Shown one piece after another: positions 1 to 11,723 of a stretch of 64,000 nucleotides of DNA. How positions within the stretch are numbered: position 1 is the stretch's first letter; each line of letters opens with the position of its first letter. Where the stretch lies: positions 18,895,489 through 18,959,488 of the forward strand of contig NC_026655.2 in assembly GCF_000004075.3 (NCBI RefSeq), in the 5' to 3' direction. Source of the DNA: Cucumis sativus. Lineage: Eukaryota; Streptophyta; Magnoliopsida; Cucurbitales; Cucurbitaceae. The notes under the pieces are model-generated. The model ran no database searches, had not been told where the DNA came from, and saw only the letters and a list, made by a program, of their open reading frames with translations. A program made the position numbers and the translations under genes.

Positions 1-244
1 CGTTATCCATTCAAAATTATATATGATATGTTCTTCCTAGAAATTATATCAAATTATGAAAAAAAAATGTCTTCAGTAAAAGTTGTCGAGTCTCAAGATT
101 ATCGTAAAAGTAGCTTAGCTTGTACAGGACACATGAACGTTACATGAAAAACATCTCTATCAAATCCCTATTGAAACCTCAAAATGCCATTCTATAAATT
201 ACTTTTTTCAATTTGCTTTTTAGAACAATGATAGAGATACTAAC

Positions 245-2728
245 GTGGGTATGCTGTAAGTCAGAGGAATAAGATTATTAGTCGTCATTCCAATAATGGG
301 TCCCCCCATTGATGGAAAAGAAGGAACCGCATAAATACCAGCTCCACGATTTTGATTTTCCGAAGAAGCTGATCCAGGAACAAGTGCAGGATACATGATT
401 GGAATCATTTGCACATTACCATTTGGAAAAGTGGGGAAACTGGGAAGTTTAGGAACCTGAAATCAAGAAAAAATTTCAGAAAGAATGGTCTCTCCAAGTA
501 AAAGGCATTAACAAAAAAACTAAAACAAACATTTGCAATAGCACTCTCTTCTGATTCAGATTGCTAGAAACAAATCAATGAAACACTTTTTGATTGAATA
601 CGCTAAACTTAAACTTTTAAAGAACACATTACAAGTGGTAGTCCATGAAAGGAAGATTGAATGGAACCAGAAGTACTTAAACTTAGTAGTCAAATTCATT
701 TCTGTTAGTTACACTAGAGATTACAAGTTATGCCTTTATGTTAGATAGAACTTCTGTAATCCGTATGGTATAATGAATTATTTAACTGCTACAACAATCA
801 TTTTCTAACGAATTAATAAGTTCTATAATAGCAACTATTTTCTTTCTAGTTCAACATCATTTAGTACGAAAGCAAAGCCGTGCTTGGACTGATGGCTGCA
901 ACAAACAGAATAAATGTGTCAGTTGATCGAGTCGAATCCTCTGTAAAAAGATTGGAGGCATAAAGATACATCTCATGTTGTGTTAAGTTTTTTTTTTTAA
1001 TGAAATCAACATCTTTCATTGAGAAAAAATGAAAGAATACAAACACATACAAAAACCCGCCCAACCAAATCACCCCAATTAGAAAGGGGGCCAACTAAGT
1101 AAAATGTTGCCAATGGAATAGTTACAAACGTTCTTCGAAATCGAAGCCCAAAGGGAAATGTGAAATCTAACCAAGGATCAAATCTCACTATGCCCTCTCT
1201 CTCTACCCCAAAACACCCTATCATTCCTCTTGTCCCAAATGTCTCAAATAACTGCACACACCTTGGCAAGCCATAAGAACCCCCTTTTATCTCTGAAAAG
1301 CAGATGGAGAAGGAACTCCTCGATCGTCGCTCTAACACTCCTCAAACCAGCAAAGTTAACACTGAACTACTGAAGAAAGGAACACCACACGGCCCTCGCA
1401 AACTGGCACTCCCAAAAGAGATGATCAAGATCTCTTCCTCTACCAGCCAACACAGCATGCAACTAAAAGGCCCAACAAGCGAAGTCCTCCTCCTAACAAG
1501 CCTATCAACAATATTAATCCAATCAAGCAAGACTTGCCAAATAAAGAACCTAACTTTCTAGGAACCCTAGTCCTCCATACCACATCAAAAACCGACTCCT
1601 TAGAAGGAGCAGGATCCAACAATAGACTAAACAGTGATTTACAAAAGAATCACCGACTAGGATTAGAATTCCAAACACAAACATCCGTCTCCCCTCTCTA
1701 AAAGAGCACCCCTCAAGCAAGGATAAAAGAGAGACTGCCTTCATCGTTTCCCTATTGGTCAAGTTACGACGGAACCCAAAAGAGAAAGACATGGAATTCT
1801 CATATCTCACCAAAAGGTCCGAAATAGTACAATTTTGAAAGAGGATAAATAATAAATATGTGGAAAAATCGACTTTGATTCTCCCCTACCCACTGATCCT
1901 CCCAAAAGTAAGTGTCCTTTCCATCCCCCACAAAACAAATGCTGTGTTAAGTATATCCAAAACAATTGTGTAAGTTGGTCTCATGAATCCTCTATAGAGA
2001 ATAGAAGTCGTGAAGATTTATCTCCTGCAAATAAAAAGAACTTTGGCCAAAAACCAGCATTCCACCGAGGAAACACTATATCACCATAACTCTTAGATCC
2101 ATCCCGAAACAACTCCATGCCAAATTCAATTAATTTGTGTGCAAAAATGAAACAGCCTTGATGATTTAATAACAATCCTAAGCAACTCTCACTTAAAAGT
2201 AAACTCAGAACGAATGAACCCTAAACTCAATTCTGTCCAAGCCTTCAAAGAATTTCTGCAACTCACCAAACTCATCTTATAATCAGCATTTAAAGCGCAA
2301 TACGCACTATAAAACAAGAGCCTCTCAGACCATGTAATTCATATCATACTCTTGAAAACCTTTCCCTCTAAACTACAGGCAATTAATTTCTAGAGCAAAT
2401 TCCAAATGTATAAGTCGACTAAAACTCACATGTTTCCCACATTCAATTCAAAATCTAATCAATCAATCAATAAATAAATAAACCTGTCAATTAAAAAGGA
2501 AAACAAACCCTAAGAACAAACTTCCATGAAACACAGCCAGAAAATGGAAATTCAACTGAAATTGAAATTACCCAGTTGAAATAAAACGAATTCCCACAAA
2601 AAATAATCGAAAATTGACAAAAAAAAAAAAAAAAACTTCACCTGGGATTGTTCAAGATTGTCGTCCTGCCATTTCAGAGCAGAAGAGGATTGAGAGCTTG
2701 AAGGGATCGATTCCGGTCCTTCCGCCAT
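245..2728 (-). CDS. Conserved plant protein, N-terminal two exons only (runs off left edge)
   Basis: Two exons join in frame on the minus strand. Exon 1 (2728-2642) encodes 29 residues beginning MAEGPESIPSSSQSSS and ends at CAG|GTGAAG. Exon 2 (456-245) follows an acceptor ending TTTCAG and encodes a Pro/Gly/Met-rich stretch with VPKLPSFPTFPNGN, PIMYPALVPGS and NNLIPLTYSIPT, then a GTTAGT donor in phase 2. Later exons lie outside the window. I recall a plant family with a similar proline-rich N terminus followed by a C-terminal membrane segment and no firm function, but the deciding C terminus is missing. The 2.2-kb intron carries a LINE. Exon 1's ATG is chosen because it is the first ATG in a frame that splices cleanly into exon 2. 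Function unknown. Confidence 0.6.
989..1939 (-). mobile_element. 5'-truncated LINE (L1-like) 3' fragment in intron 1 of the preceding gene
   Basis: In broken minus-strand frames the segment encodes the C-terminal zf-RVT region of a plant non-LTR reverse transcriptase: TYFWEDQW-like sequence near 1900, VWRTRVPRKLGSLF near 1580, VDRLVRRRTSLVGPFSCMLCW near 1450-1520, and a fibrous tail near 1050-1200. The 3' end (left side) is a run of A on the minus strand. A 13-bp target-site duplication flanks it with one mismatch: TGTTGTGTTAAGT at 976-988 and TGCTGTGTTAAGT at 1940-1952. Several frameshifts show it is dead. It belongs to the same family as the outer LINE of the 35.6-44.3 kb nest. Confidence 0.85.
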
Positions 2729-5464
2729 TGGAAGTATAATCAAATCCAAAATTCCAAATTCTTGTTTAGCAATTAGCACACACTCTCTTTCCCATTCAAC
2801 TAACAAAAGTATAATATTATTAACTCACAATTGAATTGACAATCGAATTGCCCTTTGGGAAGAAAGTAGCGGAGAGAGAATAGGCAAATGGCTTTATTGG
2901 GCGACATTCGTGTCTTCCCCAATCAACTTTCGCCACCTCAGCATCAAGTTTACACTTTTTTTTCTCTCTCTCTCTTTTAAATAGGTCGTGAAAAGAAAAC
3001 ATGCTGCCTCTATCTTCCTACTAAGTTTTAACCCTAAGTATACATAAATCTTGAATCTCAAATTAATATTCATTCCCAACTCAATTCTATACTTATTTTA
3101 CCTGATTTATCCTCATTTTATAACATATCCTAAATATTTCTTTAGCTATTTTTTAAATTTTAATAAATATCTTGCAAAATTAAAATTAATTTTATACTTG
3201 TTTTAGATATTTTTAAGATAATTTATATTGAATTTAAATATACAAAATTTTTATTACAATTTTTTTATCTCGCAAAACGTATGTAAATGTGATTTTAGTA
3301 CTTCTTTTTATCGAAGAGATTACGAAACTTTTGAATGTTCAATCTCAAATCAATTATATGCTTGTTTTATATGATTTATGATGATTTTATTGAAGGGATA
3401 AAAACCCTTTCTCACAGCGCAAGAATTTAACATAGCTTTTTTCTCGATTTAATTGAGAATTAGAAATACAACTACATTCACAAAACACATTAATAAATTT
3501 ATGTAAACAATTTTTAGCTAAGCATGCTTTAAAAAATAAAATGGAGAATTAGTTAGAGATAAGTATAAAACGTCAATTTTGGATTCACAAACATCTCGCA
3601 CTTATCTGACAATGTCCAAATTTAAAATTCTCAACTTCAAATATGTTTAAAATTACTTCAAACACGTATAAAATTGATTTAGGGTTAGAAATTTCAATTT
3701 TGAAAATCGTAAGATTGGTGCCATATATATTTGTGAAATGAAAAATATAGATGTTATATATATAGAACAACCCTAAATGACTTAGTATAATTATAAAATT
3801 AACTTTGGCTACTACATTTAAAGCTTAGATGTTTCACCCAAGAGAGCATCAAACACTACAAATATTATATTGTAACGATATAAAAAATAAAAAAGACATA
3901 AACGCTTCCCAAAAGAGGAGAGAAAATGTGTTTTTTTAGAAAAAAAAAAAGGAAAATAAAATTTTCATGTAAGGACATTGTGGACTTTTCATACCCCATT
4001 TTATTCTCAACTTTTTTAAAAGCTCCCTAAAATCTATAACCCCTAAAAATTGGTCAATTATATTTTTAAATACATCAAAATTAACTAAAATATAGTAAAA
4101 TTTATGTTCGTATTATATTACTAAATATTTTATAAATAGTTTTTTTTTTTTTTTCTATTCATAGAAGTGGCATTGAACATGGAAGTACCAAACATTGGTA
4201 TTGGACATATTCATTGACACAAGCATGGCAAACACCTTTTTATATGCATCCAAGTATGATCTCATCTCATGCAAGCAATACATATTTTTACTAGGAATGA
4301 AATTCAATCTAAGTCCTCGACAAGCACTATTTGCTCCTTCATTTCTTACTCTTGTAAATATTTCTAAAACAATTCAAATAAATGTGTAAACTAATAAATA
4401 AATATGTTAAAGTAAAAGTTTAGTGAATAACATAAAGGGTGATTCTTGGGCATTAGATATAATTTACTTTAGGTTGATTTCCTAACCTCACTTTTGCACT
4501 TTAAACATCATCTTCCTATCTTTTCATAGTTTACAATGTAAACTTTTACATTAACCAACTTACGATGAGGCTCATATCAAACAAATGAGGAATTCCTATG
4601 GCAACAGTCACTATGAAATTAAATAAGAACAGAATCCACTTAATCTTTTTTCATTTTTGATTAGTGAAAAAGGGAAACAAATAAGATGTTAACTGACCAA
4701 ATTGTAACATTAAGGGGCATTCGACAGTGGGTAAAAAAAACTCCACCCCGTTTGGTATATATAGATATATATGTTGTGTATATGTATGTATATATATATG
4801 ATCTATATATATATATAAACAAGAAGCAGATCATCAATGTTCTAACAACACATAATGAACCCATAAAAGAGAACTTGCTATACCAATAGCACAAAAGTTC
4901 CAAACAGTCGGAGAAAATATTGCAACTACGAGCTTAGATTGATCTTCAACCACTAGAAATGGAAAACATTTATCAGTTACTTTATACATACACAAGGGAG
5001 ATTTCTTTTATTGTAGCTGTGCATAGATTGGATAGAACAGGGGTTGATAACTTGATAATTCACCTCATTTAAATAACAAGCTGGTGAATTTCGTCCAAGA
5101 ACAACGAAGCATAAACAACCATTAGTTTGGGGGAAGGGGTGCAGAGTGGGCTTCAAGTAGACAGAACAGTTTAGGCGAAGCAAATGGAAGTGAATACCAC
5201 AGCAACCAAAATGGAACCGTCTGTAGAGCACCCTATTTCTCTCCGACTTCTCGTCCCCATCACTTTCCACCCCGTTTGGTCTCTCAAATCTCTGACAGCC
5301 ATCTAACGTTCCTGTAGGCAACGGTATAAATTAAGAACAGCACCTTTGCTTACTAGACCATCTGCACACTAATATATGACTTATCAGAACATTCTGGACT
5401 TGTTAACAATACCAAATTTGCTTACCCAACTCCGTTAGTGGATGAGGTATGAGGTTCTTCTTTC
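2729..5464. other. Spacer between two minus-strand genes
   Basis: AT-rich sequence with no supportable gene. It holds a CT-rich stretch near 2960-2980 (probable 5' leader of the gene to the left), homopolymer T near 4140-4155 and a TA-rich simple repeat at about 4757-4817. Small ORFs here match nothing I recognise. The part next to 5465 may be 3' UTR of the next gene. Confidence 0.6.
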
Positions 5465-7543
5465 TCAATCTTCAGGGTGATTTGAGTTATCTTTACTTGT
5501 TGGTGTCTTCACGTCAATCTCCAACTCGTTTGAGGTTTCCAACTCAGTATCTACTGGAGCCAATCGAGTTGGTCCAGAGATAGATTCTACATTCAAGTAA
5601 AAATGTCATTGTTCCACCAATTTAGTAGTACAAAATGTTGGTAGATGCATATGGAAATTAAAAAAAAAAAAAAAACTAAATGGTCTGCAAATAAACTTAG
5701 TTGTCAAGACGAAATTTCAATCAATTTAACCGCTCAAACAGATGGAAATATTTTGGTTCCTATTCTCATCACCAATTGAGCAATAAGCACAAATCTCTTT
5801 GCACGCTTGATTGTGAAATACTGGGCTTACATTACTGTAATCATTGCATGAGGCTTGTAGGAATACACTTTTTTTAAAAAAGATTCAAACTTGAATGAGA
5901 TAAGATAAATGAATACACTGAGACAATACAAACAATGAAAGACCAAGATAGAAAGAGCAAAATTCATAAAAGTTGAGAAACTATACAATTACAAAAAGTG
6001 GAATATGTTTATTCAGGCTATAGATTGGGCGACAGATAAAAGTTAGGCAACAATAGAGAAAGTATAGTCCCTTAAGGACATCTGGTAACAATGAAGACTA
6101 GCATGGCCACACAAATTGCAAAATGGTAGAAACAATGTTGTGTGTCGTATACAAAAAGAAAAGTTAATGGTAAAAAAAAAAAATTCCTTCTGCAAATGTC
6201 CATCTCAAGCAGCCGCTGGAACAAGGTTTAATTAATCACAAGAAAAAGAGAAACTGGAATTAAATAAAGTGAAAGTAACAGATCAAGAAGTTGGGGGTTA
6301 GAGCAAATGACCAAGGATTTCATATTCTGTGTAATTTAGTAAATGCTTGATGAATTGCAATCCAAATGTGTTATCAAAAGCACAACAATCAATCATTTGG
6401 AATTTCAAGTAATCACAACTCAAAACTACCAAATCATGTAACTAGTAACTAGTTAACATAAACCATAAACATATCATACAGTGTTCCCTCTCATGTTTTA
6501 CATCCTGACTGCAACCGCAAATTATGATTCTGAATTAAGATTCAGCCAAAATATCAAGACAGTAAGATAATAAATCTGATCGATCATATATACTCATCCT
6601 TTCTCAGCAAATGTGAACATTATTCAAAGACAAAACCTTGTCACAATAAATGAAACCCTATGGTAGGCTTCTACAACACTTCAGAACTATAAAACTCAAG
6701 AAAAAAAACTTGGCAACCAAATCTTTATAAGACCAGATTGCTAATTACATTATAAAACCTTAAAGAATAGACAAGGACACCATTGTTCTGCAATTGAAAC
6801 AATTCGAATTAGATCTTCACACACCATCAAATCTATCACAGGTATCATCCCAATCCATATGCACCAACGAAGCAGTAGTTTTTTTAGCATTAAAACAAAA
6901 AGACGTTGATTTACCTCTCCAATTTAGAAGAACATCAAAAAAATTCAATCACTCTGAAATAACAGCGAAGAACACAAATTCCCAATCATAATACAAGCAA
7001 CAGAACAACCAACGCCTAAAAATTACCACTTTCAATCATCAATCCCGCATTAATCAACCACTAAACGAAAATCGATCGGGAAAGAAAAAACCTAAATTGC
7101 ACATCCATCTATCTATCTATCTATATATATATATATATACCTTTGGCGAAAAAATCTAAGCAGGGCCAACCACGGGCGTTGGCAAGGGAAGGGGAATCCT
7201 CTTTAGCGATCGGTTCAACCAATTTATCGAATAGGTCGACAACCCTGCGTGGTTTATTACGGCGTGGAGGAACCCAAAAAGACGAACCGGGCACAAAGGG
7301 AAGCCAATCAGGTGTGGATCGCTCAACAATAATCCTTTGTACAAAGTCGTCGAGCTTCCTAATAGCAAGAATCTCTGAATCAGCCCCGTAAGAGGACGAT
7401 TCGAGGTCAACTTCGATGAATTTGACCTTGCCGGACCGTGTAGAGCGGTTCCGATGACCGAGAGTAAAGGAAGACGGAATCAAAACCGATAATTGAAACT
7501 TGGAGGAAATGAAAGACTGGGAGAGAGAAAAAACCCGGGCCAT
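5465..7543 (-). CDS. Conserved plant protein of unknown function, probably organelle-targeted
   Basis: A two-exon minus-strand gene of 174 codons. Exon 1 (7543-7141) begins MARVFSLSQSFISSKFQLS, rich in Ser, Arg and hydrophobics and lacking acids, as in a mitochondrial or plastid presequence. It continues with DDFVQRIIVERSTPDW, LPFVPGSSFWVPP and RRVVDLFDKLVEP, ending at AAAG|GTATAT. Exon 2 (5586-5465) joins in frame and adds an acidic tail ending KDNSNHPED and a TGA. The short motif WLPFVPGSSFWVPP is what I recall as the conserved core of an uncharacterised plant family. The 1.55-kb intron starts inside an AT microsatellite. No catalytic motif is visible; targeting is inferred from composition only. 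Confidence 0.75.
7107..7139. repeat. ATCT/AT compound microsatellite at a splice donor
   Basis: Four to five ATCT units run into about nine AT units. On the minus strand the donor GTATATATAT of the neighbouring gene is formed by this AT tract, so repeat-length changes lie directly at the splice site. Confidence 0.9.
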
Positions 7544-8861
7544 GCGAAGAACAGCAGATGAATTTTGAGCTCTATAAATCGAAGAACAGCAGATGAATGA
7601 AGTCTCTTTATCTCTTTAGCTATGGGTGTGAGAAGAGAACGAACTTCAGATTCGAGGATGAGTAAATTTGGAAAAAAGGATATAATTTTCTTCACTGTGC
7701 GATTTATATTTATATAATACAAAGTTGGTTGAATTATCTGAAAAGTAATTAAAATGTCGTAAACATCGGCCCTAATATCGACGGTATGTGTTTCTTTAAT
7801 AAATAAATCAATATCGACGGTCTATATTTAATCCTGGGAGAATAATTGTAATTAAAATATCAAAAATTTAGTTGAAAATTTTTCAAAAATAGAAATTTCT
7901 ATTTTCATATTTCATTTTCGTGCATCCATTTCAAAAAATATCAATGGTTCTACATGTACATGTATAGATACCATATACGGACATAGAGTACGGTTGTATA
8001 TGTAAAGTTGAGAATAATCGTACCCAATAACTTTTTTATTGAATTGTTGAAGGTATTGAAGTAGATTCTTTTAGTTTCAAAAATAGAAATTGTTATTTTT
8101 CATGTCCTATTAGTTCGTTCATTTCAAAAATAGAAATTGTTGTAAAAGACACACGTATAAATATGGAATACGGATATATAGGGTGTGCTTGTACATGTAA
8201 AGTTAAGATTAATGGTGTGTAAAAAGTTTTTCACTCCATACTAATATGAATATAATCAGTTGTTTTTCTTACCTGTCTTGTTCTTATTGAGAGAGAGGAG
8301 TTTTTTTTTTTGTTATGGTTTTGGATTATGAAAGATTAGATATAAATATCTACTTTATACATACATAAATATTAATTTCAAAAATGAAGTCTCACAAACC
8401 CCATGAAAATGGCTAGACCCACGATAGAAATGGTCGTGATTAAGATTTGGTTATTCTTTGTAATTTTGATCATTTTTTTAAGATTTTTTTCTTTTTTTTT
8501 TATACAAGGATGATTTAGATTTTATTTTTTAAAATTTAAAATATTTTTATTTTAAATATTAATTTTGTGTTTAAATCTCGATGGAATTCCATTTTCTTAT
8601 ATCAATCAATTAATTTACTACATGATATAATAATCTCTTTTAAAACGTAATTTGGTCTTTCACCCCATGCTTTTATCTCCCATTTTAAGTTTAGTCCGTC
8701 ATGAAAAGAAATATTTGATCCCTCTAATGATATCCATATGTGCATGAATCTGATCATTTCCACCTCATAATCTTTACATCTTCCTCTCTATCTTAGTATA
8801 AAAATGCAAAAGAACTGCAAAGAAGTAAAAACAAATCATGATTATTATTGGTTAATGAGGA
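7544..8861. other. Spacer upstream of the minus-strand gene at 5.5-7.5 kb
   Basis: Non-coding AT-rich DNA. The part near 7544-7720 is the likely promoter and 5' leader of the minus-strand gene. It contains the diverged tandem duplication listed separately; nothing else is recognisable. Confidence 0.6.
7881..8235. repeat. Diverged tandem duplication, period about 194 bp
   Basis: Two copies start with TTTCAAAAATAGAAATT at 7881 and 8075. Each then has a second CATTTCAAAAA block, a 'tatggaatacgga/catatacggaca' block, a 'tgtaaagttgagaat/tgtaaagttaagatt' block and an AATAACTTTTTT or AAAAAGTTTTT end. Copies share clear order but many substitutions and small indels, so the duplication is old. Confidence 0.65.
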
Positions 8862-9420
8862 CGTACAAGTGAACAAACATCTAGATCTTGAAATATCAGA
8901 TCTTATGGTTTTGAACAAAATGTTGATGAACCTTGTGTTTATAAAAAAGTTATCAATTCCATGGTAGCATCCCTAGTTTTATATGTCGATATGATATTCT
9001 ACTCACTGTGCAATGTGTTTTCAAAATCCAAATTGTTCAGAACCACAAAAATAAAATACTAGTCATGTCTCGGGCATCCTATATAGACAAAATGTTGTCT
9101 AGAGATATAAGATGCATAATTCCAAAAGAATATGTTGTCGTACAAATATGAAATTCATTTATCAAACGAAGAATGTCTTAAATCACCTCAAGAAGTTGAG
9201 GATATGGAAAATATTTCCTATGTTTCCTTTGTCGGAAGTTCGATGGACGTACTCTTATGTACTAGACATGACATTTGCTATTCAGTATGGATGGTCAGTA
9301 GGTATCATTTCAATCCTGGACGTGATCTTTGAACAATATTGTTAAGAATATTTTAAAACATTTTAGAAAACAAACGACTACGTTATTGTTTATTGGATTT
9401 CTTCTTTTTGGAGGAATTTT
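8862..9420 (+). pseudogene. Ty1/Copia reverse transcriptase fragment (dead)
   Basis: Plus-strand frames give GFEQNVDEPCVYKKVINS and SLVLYVD (RT core) at about 8905-8995, then after an internal deletion SYIDKMLSR near 9085, EIHLSNEECLKSPQEVED at 9150-9210, and LLCTRHDICYSVWMVSRYHF with NPGRDL at 9255-9330. This order (YVD box, SYIDKML, TPQEVEDM-like, TRPDI-like) is the canonical Ty1/Copia RT-to-RNase H linker. Stops, frameshifts and the deletion make it non-coding. No LTRs were found around it. Confidence 0.8.
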
Positions 9421-9757
9421 ATTGTTGCTGCCGCAATCAAAGCTTTCACTGGATAATGAAATATATGTAGCTTTACGTACTAGAAGCAAGTAAGTTTCTT
9501 GTCTTGATGTATACACTTTTAAAGAAAATATATGTAAAAGGGAGAGATTTGAGTATATAAACTTCTTTTTCACTTAGACTGTCATTTCCCAATCCTCCAC
9601 ATTCCCACGAAGATGAATTCTTTTTTCATAAGTATGTACTTAATTAATCATGTACTATATAAAAAGGGTTTCAAATATATGAAATATGCTCTTACAAAAT
9701 TTAAAAGTTCTAAGCCACCCAAACCTATCATTTACTATAAAATATACAAGGAGTTGG

Positions 9758-9790
9758 CACTACAACAAAACCTACGGAAAAATTGTCTCA
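9758..9790. mobile_element. Possible terminus of a CACTA-type DNA transposon
   Basis: CACTACAACAAAA at 9758-9770, followed by CCTACGGAAAAATTGTC, matches the typical plant CACTA (CMC/EnSpm) terminal motif. I did not find the opposite inverted terminus (ending ...TTGTAGTG) at a plausible distance, nor a 3-bp duplication, so this is one orphan end at best. Confidence 0.35.
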
Positions 9791-11723
9791 ATGTGTAACT
9801 TACCTCTGCTCAGTTTCATTTTTCCCTTTTCACCTCCTTATCATTTATGTAATTTTTTTTCTTTGATTTTTCTTTCCGGCTATTTTATTTTTTATAAATT
9901 TCTTTACCGCCGTTTTATTTTTTTTATTTTTACAAAACTTTAATAAGCATACACAATTGGAGTTCTTTTAATAAAAGTTAAAAGTGATTTTTTTTTTTTT
10001 TTTGTGTTTGAAGATATTTAGTACCAATTAATCTGCTACTTGTTATAATTCATAATCACACATTTGTGTTCTAACTAAAACAAAAATAAAATTAAAATCC
10101 ACGGTATAAGAATTAACAAGACATAACTCTTAGACTACACGAATAGTAGAGTTAGAAAGGTGGGAGAAATCATAACATAGAAGACCGAAAGGGTAGAATT
10201 GGCAATTTCAGTCCATTTGTCATTAAAATTTGAATCATTTGGATGTTAATTAAAAGGGAGAAATCAACTAATTAACTTTCGTTGTATCACATTCCCAAAA
10301 AGAAATCAAAGCTTTTTATTTTTGGTTAATTGAATTTTAATATTTAATATTTAAATTTTATGAAACTTTAGTTATTAAAATGGGTTAGATAAATTTAAGT
10401 ATTTTAAAATAATAAATAAATAAATAGAGAATCCAATTCAAGCTTTATAAAAGGATACATCTAATTATTAATACAACTTTCTTTTCATTAATTAACTTCT
10501 CAGTTCCCTATGCCCTTCATCTCTTCTTTGCGCACTTCGACGCACCTTTGGCTTCCACATCCATTCTCCACGGTCGCCGGCCTTCATCCACCACCGCTTC
10601 CACATCCATTCTCCAATCCAGTAAGTATTTTCTTTTCTTCGACTTTTCTTTTCCGCTGTTTCTTTTTTTTTTTTATATATATAAAGTTTTTCCCGCCATT
10701 TTCTTTTAAAATTATTTTTTCCCGCCATTTCATTAATTCTTTTACGTATTGTCTTTGTTTGGTATGAGATGAATATCGGTAGAATTTAATTAAGTGGGGA
10801 GGAATCAAATTATTGTTTCTCAAAGGATTACACTCGATGAGCTCTTTAAACAATCAATAGACTTAACATTTAAACTTTTGATGGCAAAATACGCACCATT
10901 TGCAAAGAGCCAAGCTGCAACACTCCAAAAGGAAGAAGGGGCACCAATAGAGTTTGAATTGAGAACTATTCAAATGTGTTAAATCACCCTTCGACATGTG
11001 ACCCAAAAGTTTAAGCCAAAGGGTGAAAGTAAATTTAATATTACATCATCTAACACTTCTAGCGTGTGGGCTTCAAATATGCACAAGGCTAAACAAGTAA
11101 AAATCAAAATTCGTTGAAAGAGCAGTGTATCTTAGGCATTTTAACTCACTAAAGTAATTCTAAGAAATATGAAGGTTGCAAGGACGGATGGTAATGGACC
11201 CACAAGTGTGAAGTAAAGTCCATGAAAGGCATAAGATGATAGTCATTGCAGTAATCAAATCAATCAAGTCCTCAGAACCTTCATTTTAAGATTCATAATG
11301 GAAAATTCCAAACACGAATCAAAATTAGCAAGATAAGTAAATATTTGCCAAGTTTGAGACACATCAATTTTGTTGGGAAAAGCATAAATACAAAATATTT
11401 GAAATCTAATAACTAAATAGAAACTAAAACTCATAATCTAGTAAACAAAAATGTTTGAGAGTCAAACTTGTAATTTAAAGAATAAATTAGGTACAATTTC
11501 GTAAAAATCTTATACTTTAGTTTAGTTTTAAAAATAATTTAGTTTGTTTAGTAAAAGTAAACAAAAGGCTGGTAATTCATTCAAATCCTCAAAAGGCTAG
11601 CTAGCTCCTTCCGAGTACGTAACTCTTTTTCTTTCTTCATTTCTTTTCTTTTCCTCTCATCGATCATCTCTTTATATTCATTTCCCTAAAATATTTTTTT
11701 CTTTGTTTCATTTATCTACCAGG
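9791..11723. other. Spacer upstream of the NAC-like gene
   Basis: T-rich and AT-rich DNA with no gene I can support. It holds a direct repeat of GCTTCCACATCCATTCTCCA at 10551-10570 and 10596-10615, a run of 'cccgcca' motifs near 10690-10730, and a dispersed-repeat copy at about 10978-11100. The 62-codon ORF at 10794-10982 has no recognisable motif and runs into that repeat, so I do not call it. The last ~100 bases (CT-rich) are a likely 5' leader. Confidence 0.55.
10978..11100 (+). repeat. Copy of an unnamed dispersed repeat
   Basis: Contains, in order, GTTAAATCACC, TGACCCAAAAGTTTAAG, GGGTGAAAGTAAATTTAATATTACATCATCTAACACTTCT and a GTGTGGGCTTCAAATATG block. The reverse complement of 47265-47409 has the same blocks in the same order, and partial copies occur at 44414-44600 and 57781-57845. 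Confidence 0.6.

Noticed and set aside
4195..4389. 64-codon plus-strand ORF
   Set aside because: No recognisable motif, weak context, and no matching exon nearby.
4757..4817. TA-rich stretch that looks like a promoter TATA cluster
   Set aside because: Simple TA/TATG repeat with no gene starting nearby on either strand.
7143..7391. 82-codon plus-strand ORF
   Set aside because: It is antisense to exon 1 of the gene ending at 7543; the minus strand has a clean two-exon model with splice signals.
10510..10767. 85-codon plus-strand ORF rich in Phe and Pro
   Set aside because: Low-complexity T/C-rich sequence; composition alone opens the frame. The internal direct repeat explains the only structured part.
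10794..10982. 62-codon ORF with charged residues
   Set aside because: It runs straight into a dispersed repeat and shows no family motif; possibly a chance frame.
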